This document shows, piece after piece, positions 29,892 to 37,800 of a stretch of DNA of 64,000 nt. Position numbers and translations under genes: made by a program. Source of the stretch: Martinezella lusitana (GTDB taxonomy: Bacteria; Pseudomonadota; Alphaproteobacteria; Rhizobiales; Rhizobiaceae); contig NZ_FMAF01000002.1 of NCBI RefSeq assembly GCF_900094565.1, positions 496,001 through 560,000 on the forward strand, written 5' to 3'. The notes beneath the pieces are model-generated. The model saw only the letters and a program-made list of their open reading frames with translations. It did no database searches and was not told the origin of the DNA. Position 1 is the stretch's first letter. Each line of letters begins with the position of its first letter.

Positions 29892-30044
29892 CCCCTTCTC
29901 CCCTCGGGGAGAAGGTGCCCGCAGGGCGGATGAGGAGGTGTTTCCGCGTGGTTAGAACTGCGCTTCGCTTGCGCGCGGAGCTGTCGCTCCTCGCCCCCCT
30001 CATCCGGCGCTCCGCACCACCTTCTCCCCGAGGGGGAGAAGGGG
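29892..30044. repeat. Large palindromic repeat between fdsA and fdhD
   Basis: The 178-bp gap is filled by an imperfect inverted repeat. Its left arm CCCCTTCTCCCCTCGGGGAG and GAAGGTG-GCGGATGAGG pair with CCTCATCCG and CACCTTCTCCCCGAG-GGGGAGAAGGGG on the right. This is a known style of rhizobial dispersed palindrome. It would fold into a long hairpin in the fds mRNA and could weaken or stabilise downstream expression. Confidence 0.75.
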
Positions 30045-30054
30045 AGACCCGGTA

Positions 30055-30882
30055 ATGACCAAATTCACCCCCACCACCACCGTCCCCGAAACCGCGCGCC
30101 GCAACGGCGTCATCAATTCGGGTTCGCGTATCGTCCCCGAAGAGGTACCGATCGCCTTTTCCTATGGCGGCTCTTCGCATGCCGTCATGATGGGAACGCC
30201 CGCCGATCTCGAGGATTTTGCTGTCGGCTTCAGCCTGACAGAGGGCATCATTACGAATATCGACCAGATCGCCGCCGTTGAGCCTATCGAGGACGAGCAA
30301 GGGATCGATGTGCAGATCACGCTGGTCGATGACGTGGCCGACGCGTTGCGTGTCCGGCGGCGGCATATGGCGGGTCCCGTCGGCTGTGGTCTCTGCGGCA
30401 TCGAATCGATCGAGCAGGCGGTGCGCAAGGTGCCGGATGTTTCCGGGGTTGCGCTGTCACTGTCGCAAAAGGATATCGTCCGCGCCATCGCTCTCCTCAA
30501 TGACGCCCAGCCGCTGCACCGCGAGACGCGGGCCGTGCATGGAGCGGGGTTCTATATCCCGGCAGAAGGACTGCTTGCCGTGCGCGAGGATGTCGGCAGG
30601 CACAATGCGCTGGACAAGCTCTGCGGTGCCGTCATCCGCTCCGGTCGCAAGGGAGCGGACGGCGTGGTGGCCGTCACCAGCCGGCTATCCGTCGAGATGG
30701 TGCAGAAGGCTGCCATATTGGGCAGCTCAGTGCTCGTCGCTATTTCCGCGCCGACGGCGCTTGCCATTCGCACGGCCGACGAGGCCGGCCTGACGCTTGT
30801 GGCGCTCGTGCGTGGCGACGACTTCGAGATTTTCACCCATCCGCATCGCATTATTACGGGGAGCATCGCCGATGTCGCCTGA
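30055..30882 (+). CDS. fdhD: Formate dehydrogenase accessory sulfurtransferase FdhD
   Basis: FdhD (FdsC in fds operons) binds the bis-MGD cofactor and moves sulfur from a cysteine desulfurase to molybdenum, which activates formate dehydrogenase. The 275-residue protein has the sulfur-transfer motif CGLCG (C111, C114), FSLTEGI near residue 62, and the conserved DVGRHNALDKLCG. It is separated from fdsA by a palindromic repeat and overlaps fdsD by 11 bp. Confidence 0.95.
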   Translation: MTKFTPTTTVPETARRNGVINSGSRIVPEEVPIAFSYGGSSHAVMMGTPADLEDFAVGFSLTEGIITNIDQIAAVEPIEDEQGIDVQITLVDDVADALRVRRRHMAGPVGCGLCGIESIEQAVRKVPDVSGVALSLSQKDIVRAIALLNDAQPLHRETRAVHGAGFYIPAEGLLAVREDVGRHNALDKLCGAVIRSGRKGADGVVAVTSRLSVEMVQKAAILGSSVLVAISAPTALAIRTADEAGLTLVALVRGDDFEIFTHPHRIITGSIADVA

Positions 30883-31138
30883 CGACAAGCCTCACGGCAA
30901 GACCGAAACGAAGCTCATCTATATGGCGAACCAGATCGCGACCTTCTTCAAGACGCAGCCTGCAAGCGAAGCGGTGAATGGTGTTGCCACGCATATCAAC
31001 AAATTCTGGGAGCCGCGCATGCGGCGTCAGCTTTTCGAGCTCATCGACCATGGCGATAGCGGGTTGAGCCCTCTCGTGCTGGAGGCGGCCCCGCTGATCC
31101 ACAGGCCGGCGCCGGCCGAAAAAGTAAAACCGGCTTAG
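30872..31138 (+). CDS. fdsD: Formate dehydrogenase delta subunit
   Basis: FdsD is a small cytosolic protein needed for active Fds formate dehydrogenase. The 88-residue product has the family core KLIYMANQIATFF and THINKFWEPRMRRQLFELI. The ATG at 30872 overlaps the end of fdhD by 11 bp. It is the last intact gene of the locus. Confidence 0.92.
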   Translation: MSPDDKPHGKTETKLIYMANQIATFFKTQPASEAVNGVATHINKFWEPRMRRQLFELIDHGDSGLSPLVLEAAPLIHRPAPAEKVKPA

Positions 31139-31239
31139 CATACAGGTTGACGAGGATGATGGGATGGAGAGGGGGGAATCCGTCCGCGAATACGATTCCC
31201 GCTAAGGTGTAAGTGCCGGTCTTTGAAATGAGGAGGAGT

Positions 31240-31323
31240 TGCGTCAGCGATCTCGGCTGGATCTATACGCTGTTCTTCGTGCTGCTCGGCTCCTCCGCCG
31301 CCATATGGGGCGGCTGGCTGGAG
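31240..31323 (+). pseudogene. Remnant of an MFS (OFA/OxlT-type) transporter
   Basis: A short stretch of 28 codons reads CVSDLGWIYTLFF then VLLGSSAAIWGGWLE, which I recognise as an internal transmembrane segment of OFA-family MFS carriers found in rhizobia. Sequence on both sides in all three frames does not continue the protein. The rest of the 330-bp gap (31139-31468) shows no gene. The remnant follows fdsD and suggests a lost formate/oxalate-type transporter. Confidence 0.6.
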
Positions 31324-31421
31324 TGTGTAGGTGTTCGGTTGAGAGTTCGTTCGGATAAAAGCGCCATTGGACGGCGACCGCTGCCAAGGAAGAGTCCGCA
31401 GAGACAAGGCTCCTGGTTTTA

Positions 31422-31456
31422 GGTGTCCCGTTCGTCAATGCGACTTGCGGGACACC
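31422..31456. terminator. Hairpin downstream of the AlaRS-like gene
   Basis: GGTGTCCCG (31422-31430) pairs perfectly with CGGGACACC (31448-31456), 12 bp beyond the stop of the minus-strand AlaRS-like gene. There is no strong T-run, so terminator function is tentative. Confidence 0.45.
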
Positions 31457-31468
31457 CAAATCGTTGCA

Positions 31469-32350
31469 TCAGGTTCCGTAAGACGAAATCGTCTCCGGGT
31501 CGATGCCATGGGTGTCGAACCACCATTCGATGGACTTGTCGGGATAGCTGTGACGGAGCCGCTCATACTTCCGAACGAGACGGTTTTGACGCTCCACCTC
31601 TTCCTGGAAGAACGGGTGGTCCAACGAGCCGCCGAGGGAGTGGACCCGGCGCAGGAGCTTGCGAAGCACATAGCCCTGCTCCTTGTTCCCCGGACGGTAG
31701 CCGCTCTCGATGATCTTTAGAACCGTGCTGCAGAGCGTCTCGAGAGCGTTCTCCGGCGAGGTCCCGTTCGAAAGCATGTCGAGGCGCTCAGCTCCAAAGC
31801 CGGCGTCGATACAGGTGCCGAGCGGATTGACGATATTGCCGATCTCGATCCCGTCCTTGTAGAACTCGGTACAGTATCCGCTGATGCTGCCGTCGCTCCA
31901 CATGCATTCCGGATCCACGACGATGGGAATACGACCGCGATAGAGCGGCGTCCATTCGTCGATCCTGTCCGGATGGATCGTGACATGGTCCGGCCGCACC
32001 CCGGTTCGCGCGAGGAATTCAAGCCAGAACTCGATGGCATCGGACAGCGTCATCTCCCGGAAGGAGAATAGCCCAAGCATTGTGAAGTGGAGGAAGTGTG
32101 TGCCGTCGCCAATCTCGTCGAGATCTCCCATCCGCAGGCAAGCCTGACTGTTCGAGAGGGTACCCTTGTGGGAAGGATTGGAGAAGAGCGGCTTGTACTG
32201 CTGCATGCCAGCGCTGCAGAAGAGCGTGGTATCGTCGTGCGGCCGTACGGATTGAAAGCATGCGTAGTCGATGCCTTTGGAAAGGCAGTAGTCACGGTAG
32301 TCGTGTATCAGGCGTCCCGCGATGTCATAGGCAACCTCCTTTTGGTTCAT
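31469..32350 (-). CDS. Stand-alone alanyl-tRNA synthetase-like catalytic domain protein
   Basis: This 293-residue protein resembles only the first third of AlaRS (class IIc). Visible blocks are motif 1-like QSVRPHDDTTLFCSAGMQQY (33-52), motif 2-like FTMLGLFSFREM (89-100), GYCTEFY (159-164), EIGNIVNP (169-176), motif 3 DAGFGAERLDML (182-193), and the tRNA-domain fragment GYVLRKLLRR (226-235), then WWFDTHGIDPETI (277-289), equivalent to YDTYGFP of AlaRS. Editing and C-Ala domains are missing, and the mid domain is shortened. The usual motif 2 ARHHTFFEM reads THFLHFTM, so the ATP-binding Arg and the Glu are replaced. It is probably not the housekeeping AlaRS. It may activate or bind an amino acid for another acceptor, or act only as a regulator. 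An SD-like AAGGAGG lies inside codons 4-6, followed by an out-of-frame ATG; the start is thus slightly uncertain. Confidence 0.85.
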   Translation of the reverse strand: MNQKEVAYDIAGRLIHDYRDYCLSKGIDYACFQSVRPHDDTTLFCSAGMQQYKPLFSNPSHKGTLSNSQACLRMGDLDEIGDGTHFLHFTMLGLFSFREMTLSDAIEFWLEFLARTGVRPDHVTIHPDRIDEWTPLYRGRIPIVVDPECMWSDGSISGYCTEFYKDGIEIGNIVNPLGTCIDAGFGAERLDMLSNGTSPENALETLCSTVLKIIESGYRPGNKEQGYVLRKLLRRVHSLGGSLDHPFFQEEVERQNRLVRKYERLRHSYPDKSIEWWFDTHGIDPETISSYGT

Positions 32351-32498
32351 GTGCCCAAGCGAAAAATAGAGGGGCCTCGCCGGGATTGCAAGGAGAGCGA
32401 TTTGGCAGGCGTATGTAGCGCATCCGCTTCGCGGGAATGTTTAGATTGTATTTTTACCCTCGCTCCAGAATCGATGGTGGAGCTATCTCAATGCCAAA

Positions 32499-32528
32499 TA
32501 AAAAACCGCCACCGAGAAGGTGACGGTT
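32499..32528 (-). terminator. Rho-independent terminator of cheW
   Basis: On the minus strand AACCGTCACC / GGTGGCGGTT (one wobble pair) is followed by a run of six T, 25 bp after the cheW stop. Confidence 0.85.
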
Positions 32529-32553
32529 CTCAAAAAGGGACGTTCCGCTAGAA

Positions 32554-33030
32554 CTATGCGGCGAGTTCTTCCGCTTCGCTTTCCTTGAACATCTTGGCGA
32601 GGTTCAGGAAGCAGATCATGCCGTTCTCGGTGGCGATGATGCCTTCGCAATAGGCGCGGTCGAAGGATGCCGTGACTTCCGGAACCGGTTGCACCTGGCT
32701 CGAGGCGATCGTGAGGATGTCGGAGACGCGATCGACCAGCATGCCGATGACCATGTTGTGGACTTCGGCGACGACGATGGCGCTGCGCTCGTTGGCGACG
32801 GTGCTCTGCATGCCGAGCTTGTAGGCAAGATCGATGATCGGGATGACCGAGCCGCGCAGGTTCATGACGCCGATGACATCGGCCGGTGCGTGCGGAATTG
32901 GCGTGGACGGCGCCCAGCCGCGGATTTCGCGGATCGTGGTGGTCTTGACGCAGAACTCCTGCTCATGAAGGCGAAAGGCAATGATCTCCAGAGTATCGCC
33001 GCTGAAGCTGGTGGAATTGATCGTGGCCAT
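32554..33030 (-). CDS. cheW: Chemotaxis coupling protein CheW
   Basis: CheW links chemoreceptors to the kinase CheA. The 158-residue product is a single CheW-like SH3-type domain: IIAFRLHEQEFCVKTTTIREIRG, PHAPADVIGVMNLRGSVIPIIDLAYKLG and VGMLVDRVSDIL-like IGMLVDRVSDIL. The ATG at 33030 follows GGGAAGAACG. No other chemotaxis gene is near, so this is a lone copy apart from any che operon, with its own terminator. Confidence 0.94.
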   Translation of the reverse strand: MATINSTSFSGDTLEIIAFRLHEQEFCVKTTTIREIRGWAPSTPIPHAPADVIGVMNLRGSVIPIIDLAYKLGMQSTVANERSAIVVAEVHNMVIGMLVDRVSDILTIASSQVQPVPEVTASFDRAYCEGIIATENGMICFLNLAKMFKESEAEELAA

Positions 33031-33212
33031 GAACGTTCTTCCCATTTGAAACGTGACGCCAGATTCGGCGTATTAGCGTGACGATAGAGCAAGAACATTG
33101 CTTAAACCTAAACCTATACAAGCGGTTTCGACAGTAAGAGGATGAAACGCGCCTGTCCGCCGAAACGGGCATGATCCCGACTATGTTGGTTCGGGATCAT
33201 GAAAATGCGCGG

Positions 33213-34148
33213 CTACGCCGCTCTTGTCGGACGATCGAAGATGCGCCGGCCGAAGAGGCTTGCCGCCATTTCCACGAGGACGCGGGCGCTCTTGCCACGG
33301 TCGTCGAGAAAAGGATTGAGTTCGACCAGATCGAGCGACGAAACCAGGCTGCTGTCGGAGAGCATTTCCATGATGAGATGGGCCTCGCGATAGGTCGCGC
33401 CACCCGGCACGGTCGTTCCGACGCCAGGCGCTATCTCAGGATCAATGAAATCGACGTCGAAGCTGACATGCAACAGGCCGTTGGCGGCGCTGACCGTATC
33501 GAGCACCTTGCGTATGATGGCAGCCACGCCCTGTTCGTCGAGCGACCGCATGTCGAAGACGTTGACACCATGCTCGCGGATTTCCTCGCGCTCGTGCGGA
33601 TCGACGGAGCGGATGCCGACCTGGAAAACCTTCGTCGGATCGACCAGCGGCCTGCCTGCCGGCAGAACGCCTGCTATTTCGGCCTCGCCGCAGAAGAAGG
33701 CGACGGGCATGCCGTGAATATTGCCCGATGGCGATGTGGCGGGCGAATTGAAATCGGAATGTGCGTCCAGCCAGAGGACGAAGAGGGGACGACCGACCTC
33801 CGCCGCATGGCGCGCCATGCCGGAAACGCTGCCCATGGAGAGGCTGTGGTCGCCGCCGAGGATCAGCGGGAAGCTTCCGGACGATGCGACATCATAGACC
33901 TTGGCCTCGAGCGCGCGCGTGAAGGCGCCGACGATCTTCAGGTTATGGGCATGCGGATGCTCCGGCAGGTCGGCGGCGGGAGCGGGACGCAGGTCGCCGC
34001 TGTCGGTGACGCGGTGGCCGAGTTCGATCAGCGTCGTTTCGATGCCGGCGATACGGAGCGCCGTCGGGCCCATGCCGGCGCCGCGGCGGCCGGAGCCTTC
34101 CTCAAGGGGAACGCCGATCAATGTAATGGGTGTGGATTGCGTATTCAT
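33213..34148 (-). CDS. rocF: Arginase
   Basis: Arginase hydrolyses arginine to ornithine and urea in the cytosol. The 311-residue ureohydrolase has the Mn ligands in GGDHS (His101), WLDAHSDFN (Asp128, His130, Asp132) and SFDVDFIDP, with the arginase-specific SDFNSPATSPSGNIHGMP binding loop. It is divergent from an AsnC/Lrp regulator, the usual pairing for rhizobial arginine catabolism. An ornithine cyclodeaminase gene (arcB/ocd) is not beside it. Confidence 0.95.
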   Translation of the reverse strand: MNTQSTPITLIGVPLEEGSGRRGAGMGPTALRIAGIETTLIELGHRVTDSGDLRPAPAADLPEHPHAHNLKIVGAFTRALEAKVYDVASSGSFPLILGGDHSLSMGSVSGMARHAAEVGRPLFVLWLDAHSDFNSPATSPSGNIHGMPVAFFCGEAEIAGVLPAGRPLVDPTKVFQVGIRSVDPHEREEIREHGVNVFDMRSLDEQGVAAIIRKVLDTVSAANGLLHVSFDVDFIDPEIAPGVGTTVPGGATYREAHLIMEMLSDSSLVSSLDLVELNPFLDDRGKSARVLVEMAASLFGRRIFDRPTRAA

Positions 34149-34168
34149 CGGCGTCGCTCCGAGGGGTT

Positions 34169-34268
34169 AGAGCAATTCCAGGAGAGGCGCGTAGCGGCCT
34201 CCGTCCGGAATTACGTGAAGACAATGAGATAAAGTGGTTCAGAGATTCGGTGAAGAGCTGAACCGCTC
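34169..34268. repeat. Rhizobial palindromic element, copy 1
   Basis: It starts AGAGCAATTCCAGGA and includes CCGTCCGGAATT, then a second hairpin ending in GCTGAACCGCTC. The same order of blocks occurs at 54037-54138. It occupies the divergent gap between the arginase gene and the AsnC gene. Confidence 0.75.
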
Positions 34269-34386
34269 AAGAGGCTGTCGGGCCGCATTATCGATTGTCT
34301 GCGTGACAGCAAAAAGATGGAAAATTGTCGAAAATAGATTAGCTTTCGACAGATTGATCAATGCGATTTACCAGAATGATAAGCAT

Positions 34387-34815
34387 ATGGATGACCTTGA
34401 CCGCGACCTCCTCAGTGCTCTGCGCAACAACGCGCGCATCTCCGTTTCGTCCCTGGCAGCGGCAACCGGCGCTTCGCGCGCCACTGTCGCCGCGCGGATA
34501 GAGCGGCTGGTGGAAAACGGCACCATCGCCGCCTTCACCATCCGAACCGGCCACGAAACCCGCGCCGCCGGCGTCAGGGCCATCGTGCTCATCGAGGTGC
34601 TCGGCAAGTTGGCGGACAAGGTCGCCGACCAACTTCGCGGCCTGCCGCAGGTGAGGGCGCTGCACAGCACCAACGGCAAATGGGATTTCATAGCCGAACT
34701 CGAGGATCGCGACCTCGCTTCCTTCGATGAGACGCTGCGCCGGATACGGCTGATCAATGGCATAAACACAACGGAATCCAATATCTTGCTGAAGACCAGC
34801 AAGCTCGGATTCTAG
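34387..34815 (+). CDS. Lrp/AsnC family regulator, probable arginase activator
   Basis: This 142-residue protein has the AsnC helix-turn-helix LDRDLLSALRNNARISVSSLAAATGASRATVAARIERLVENGTI (about 4-47) and the RAM effector-binding domain. The frame is open from 34234, but the ATG at 34387 gives the standard N-terminus. Divergence from arginase implies control by arginine or ornithine. It ends 3 bp from the convergent tamB stop. Confidence 0.92.
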   Translation: MDDLDRDLLSALRNNARISVSSLAAATGASRATVAARIERLVENGTIAAFTIRTGHETRAAGVRAIVLIEVLGKLADKVADQLRGLPQVRALHSTNGKWDFIAELEDRDLASFDETLRRIRLINGINTTESNILLKTSKLGF

Positions 34816-34818
34816 ATC

Positions 34819-37800
34819 CTAATACTCATGCTCGTAGACGATGCCGGCTTCGCCGGCGCCGTCCGAGCCCGCGGCGCCGCGCAGCTTCACACCGCGCCCG
34901 ACATCGAGATTGATGATCGCCTTGGTTTTGTTGGCGGCGCCCTGCTGCAGCTCGATATAGGTACGCTTGTTCAGATATTTGCCGGCTCCGACCTGCGCCT
35001 GGCCGTTCGCATCCGTCGAGATGTCCAGATCGTCGACGCCGAGATGGCTGCGCAGGCCTTCGAACAGCGACGTGGAGCGACCGCCGGCCAGCTGGCTTGC
35101 GGCATCGGCGAGCTGGGCGATCTGCATGGCCGATAGTTTCGACATGGACTGGCCGAAGATCAGCTGCGCCAACACCTCGTCCTGCGGCAGGGCAGGCGAG
35201 GAGGAGAAGCCGATCTGAGGATCGGTGGCGAGACCCGTGACATCGACGGTGATGGTGGTGGAGCTCACCGACGACGTGGCCTCCATGTTGAGCGCCGGGA
35301 TCAGGTCTCCCCCGAAAGTGATCTTGCTGGTGTCGGTGAAATCCAGCCGGCGGCTGAGGATGGTCAGGCGCCCGCGCCGCATGGTGAAGCCGCCGGATAC
35401 GACCGGTTCTGACGCGGTGCCGCGGACTGAGATGTTGCCGCCGAGTTCGGCATCGATGCCGCGGCCGCGCACGAAAATCTGCGATGGCGCTTCCAGCTGC
35501 AGGTCGATGCCGAGGGTCGTCGATTTGCTCCTCGGCGCTTCCGGCTTCTGGTCCTTGAACTGGGCATTGACCGCAGCCGAAGCATTCTTGTGCTTGATGT
35601 TGATCTCGGACAGCGAGGCGGGCAGCTTTTCTGGAATGGTGATCGACGCCTTGTTGATCCTGAGATTGCCCGTCAGCATCGGGGCTGTCAGCATCGGACC
35701 CTTGATGCCGAGCGTGCCGTTGACGGTTGCTGCCACCAGGGTTCCGTCGACATAGGTCGCGTTGTTGAACTTCACCTGAATGTCGGCCGGGAAGCCGCCG
35801 TCCGGGGTGATGCCGACCGTACCAGTGCCCGATATGCTGCCGCCGCTGGCGAGATTACCGCTCAGCCGCGAGATGACGGCCTGCTTGCCGTCGAGCGTCA
35901 CGGTCACGGCGAGGCCGTTGAGGGTCAGGTTTCGGCGGACATCGACGAGCTTGGCCCCGTCGGTGGAAATCGTGCCGGTGACGGCGGGAGCTGCCGTCGT
36001 GCCTGCCACCTGCATGTCGATCCTTGCCGTACCGGTCATGACCATGCCTTGGGCGGCAAGCTGGCCGGCAAGGGCATCGAACGGCAGATTGCCGGAAAAT
36101 TTCAGCGACATTGCCTTGCTGCCGGCGATGGCGATGGTGCCGCCGCCATTGAGTGCCAGGCCATTCTGGCCGGTCAGGTTGGTGTTGATCGTAACGACAT
36201 TGTCGGCGAATTTACCGTCAGCCTTGATGCCGAGCGGCGCAAGGCCGGCGGATTTCGTCTGGCTGGTTGCCGCGCCCGACCAATTGGTCTGGAAGGCGAC
36301 GACAGGCGATGTGGCCTTGCCGGTAACCGTCACCGTGCCGGATATGACGCCTTCGGCTGAGAGCGTCGGCGCGAAGACATTGGCGAGGCTCGCCGGCAGG
36401 TTGGCGATCTTGGCGTTGATGTTCAGGGCCTGACCGGCTGTGCCGTCGACGGTGACCGAGCCGCCGCCTGTCTGGATCGTCAGCCCGTTCAGCGCGGCCG
36501 CACCGTCCTTGACGACGATCTTGGTCGGCGAGGCGAGCTTTACCGGTATCGTCCGCGGCGCACCGGCGAAAGTGTCCAGGCTTATTGTGGTCTGGCCACC
36601 GGCGGTTTCGACATTGCCGCTCGCGGTCAGAGGCGCGTTGTCATAGGTCGACTTCAGATCGAAATCCGTGCGGTTGCCTTGCTGGGTGAAGGTCAGCCCG
36701 AGATCGGCGATGCGGTTGGAGCCGGAGGCAATAGCGGCGGCACGAATGCTGCCATTGGCGGAGAATGCCTTGAGGTCGTCGACGCTGAGCGCCACGGCCG
36801 GTTTGCTGATGACGAGATCGTCGCGGCGGATGCCGTTGCCGTTGGCGTTCACCTTCAGTCCGATCTTGCCGTTGGCGCTCGCTATATCGAGCGAGCCCTT
36901 GAGGTCGCCCTCGGCCTTCTGCCCGGCGAGCGCCGCGAGCAGGCCGAGATCGGGCAGATCGAATGTCAGCGCGCCTGATGGTTCGAAACTCGGCGACAGA
37001 TCCAGCTTGCCCTGCAGTTTGTTCGCGCCGATTTCAGCTGATAGCGAGGGAATGCTGGTGCGGTCGTCCTTGGAAACGGCGTCGGCGTTGATGCGGATCG
37101 GCTTCCCGTCGATCGCGCCGCTCGCCTGGATGTTTGCCTGCGGAGCCTTGGGGTCGGCGGTCCCGGTCACGTCGATATCGAGCGTATCGAGAAGCCGTCC
37201 GGCCAGCTTGACGTTGACGGCCTTTACCGTCGCATCGATGCCGAGCGCGGTGAGCGGCCCCTTGGCCTTGAGGCCGATGTCGGCCTGACCTTCGGCATTC
37301 GGGATGAGCTTGGAAAGATCAAGCAGCTTGCCGGAAAGATCCGACGTCAGCGACTGGTCGTTGAGCGCGACATTGCCGCTGATCTCGGCAACGTTGGATT
37401 TCACCGCCAGATTGGAGAGTGTCATCTTGGTCGGCACCGTGCCACCAACCTGGCCCTCCATCGAAATCGTCCCTTCGAACTTGTTCGATACGCTGTCCGG
37501 CAGCACGCCGGGCAGGGCGAACAGCTTGAAATTGCCCGTCAGCGCCTTTGTCGACAGCGTATATTTGCCGTTGACGGTGCCGCCGATGCTGGCGCTTTCC
37601 AGCGTCGTGTTGTTGAAGCCGATCGTGTCAGGCGAAATCTGCAGCGGTGCGGTCAAGGAGATCGGCGCACGGATCAGCCGATTGAGATCCGGGCTGAGGA
37701 AGGCCGTCTGGCCAACGACGAGACGCAGTTGCAGCGGCCCGGACATGGTCGCCAGATTGAAGGCATCGCTTCTGGCGCTGAAGTTCACCTGGCCGATCTG

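Noticed and set aside
29873..30055. 60-codon open frame between fdsA and fdhD
   Set aside because: It lies entirely in the palindromic repeat and its translation mirrors the inverted arms; no ribosome site.
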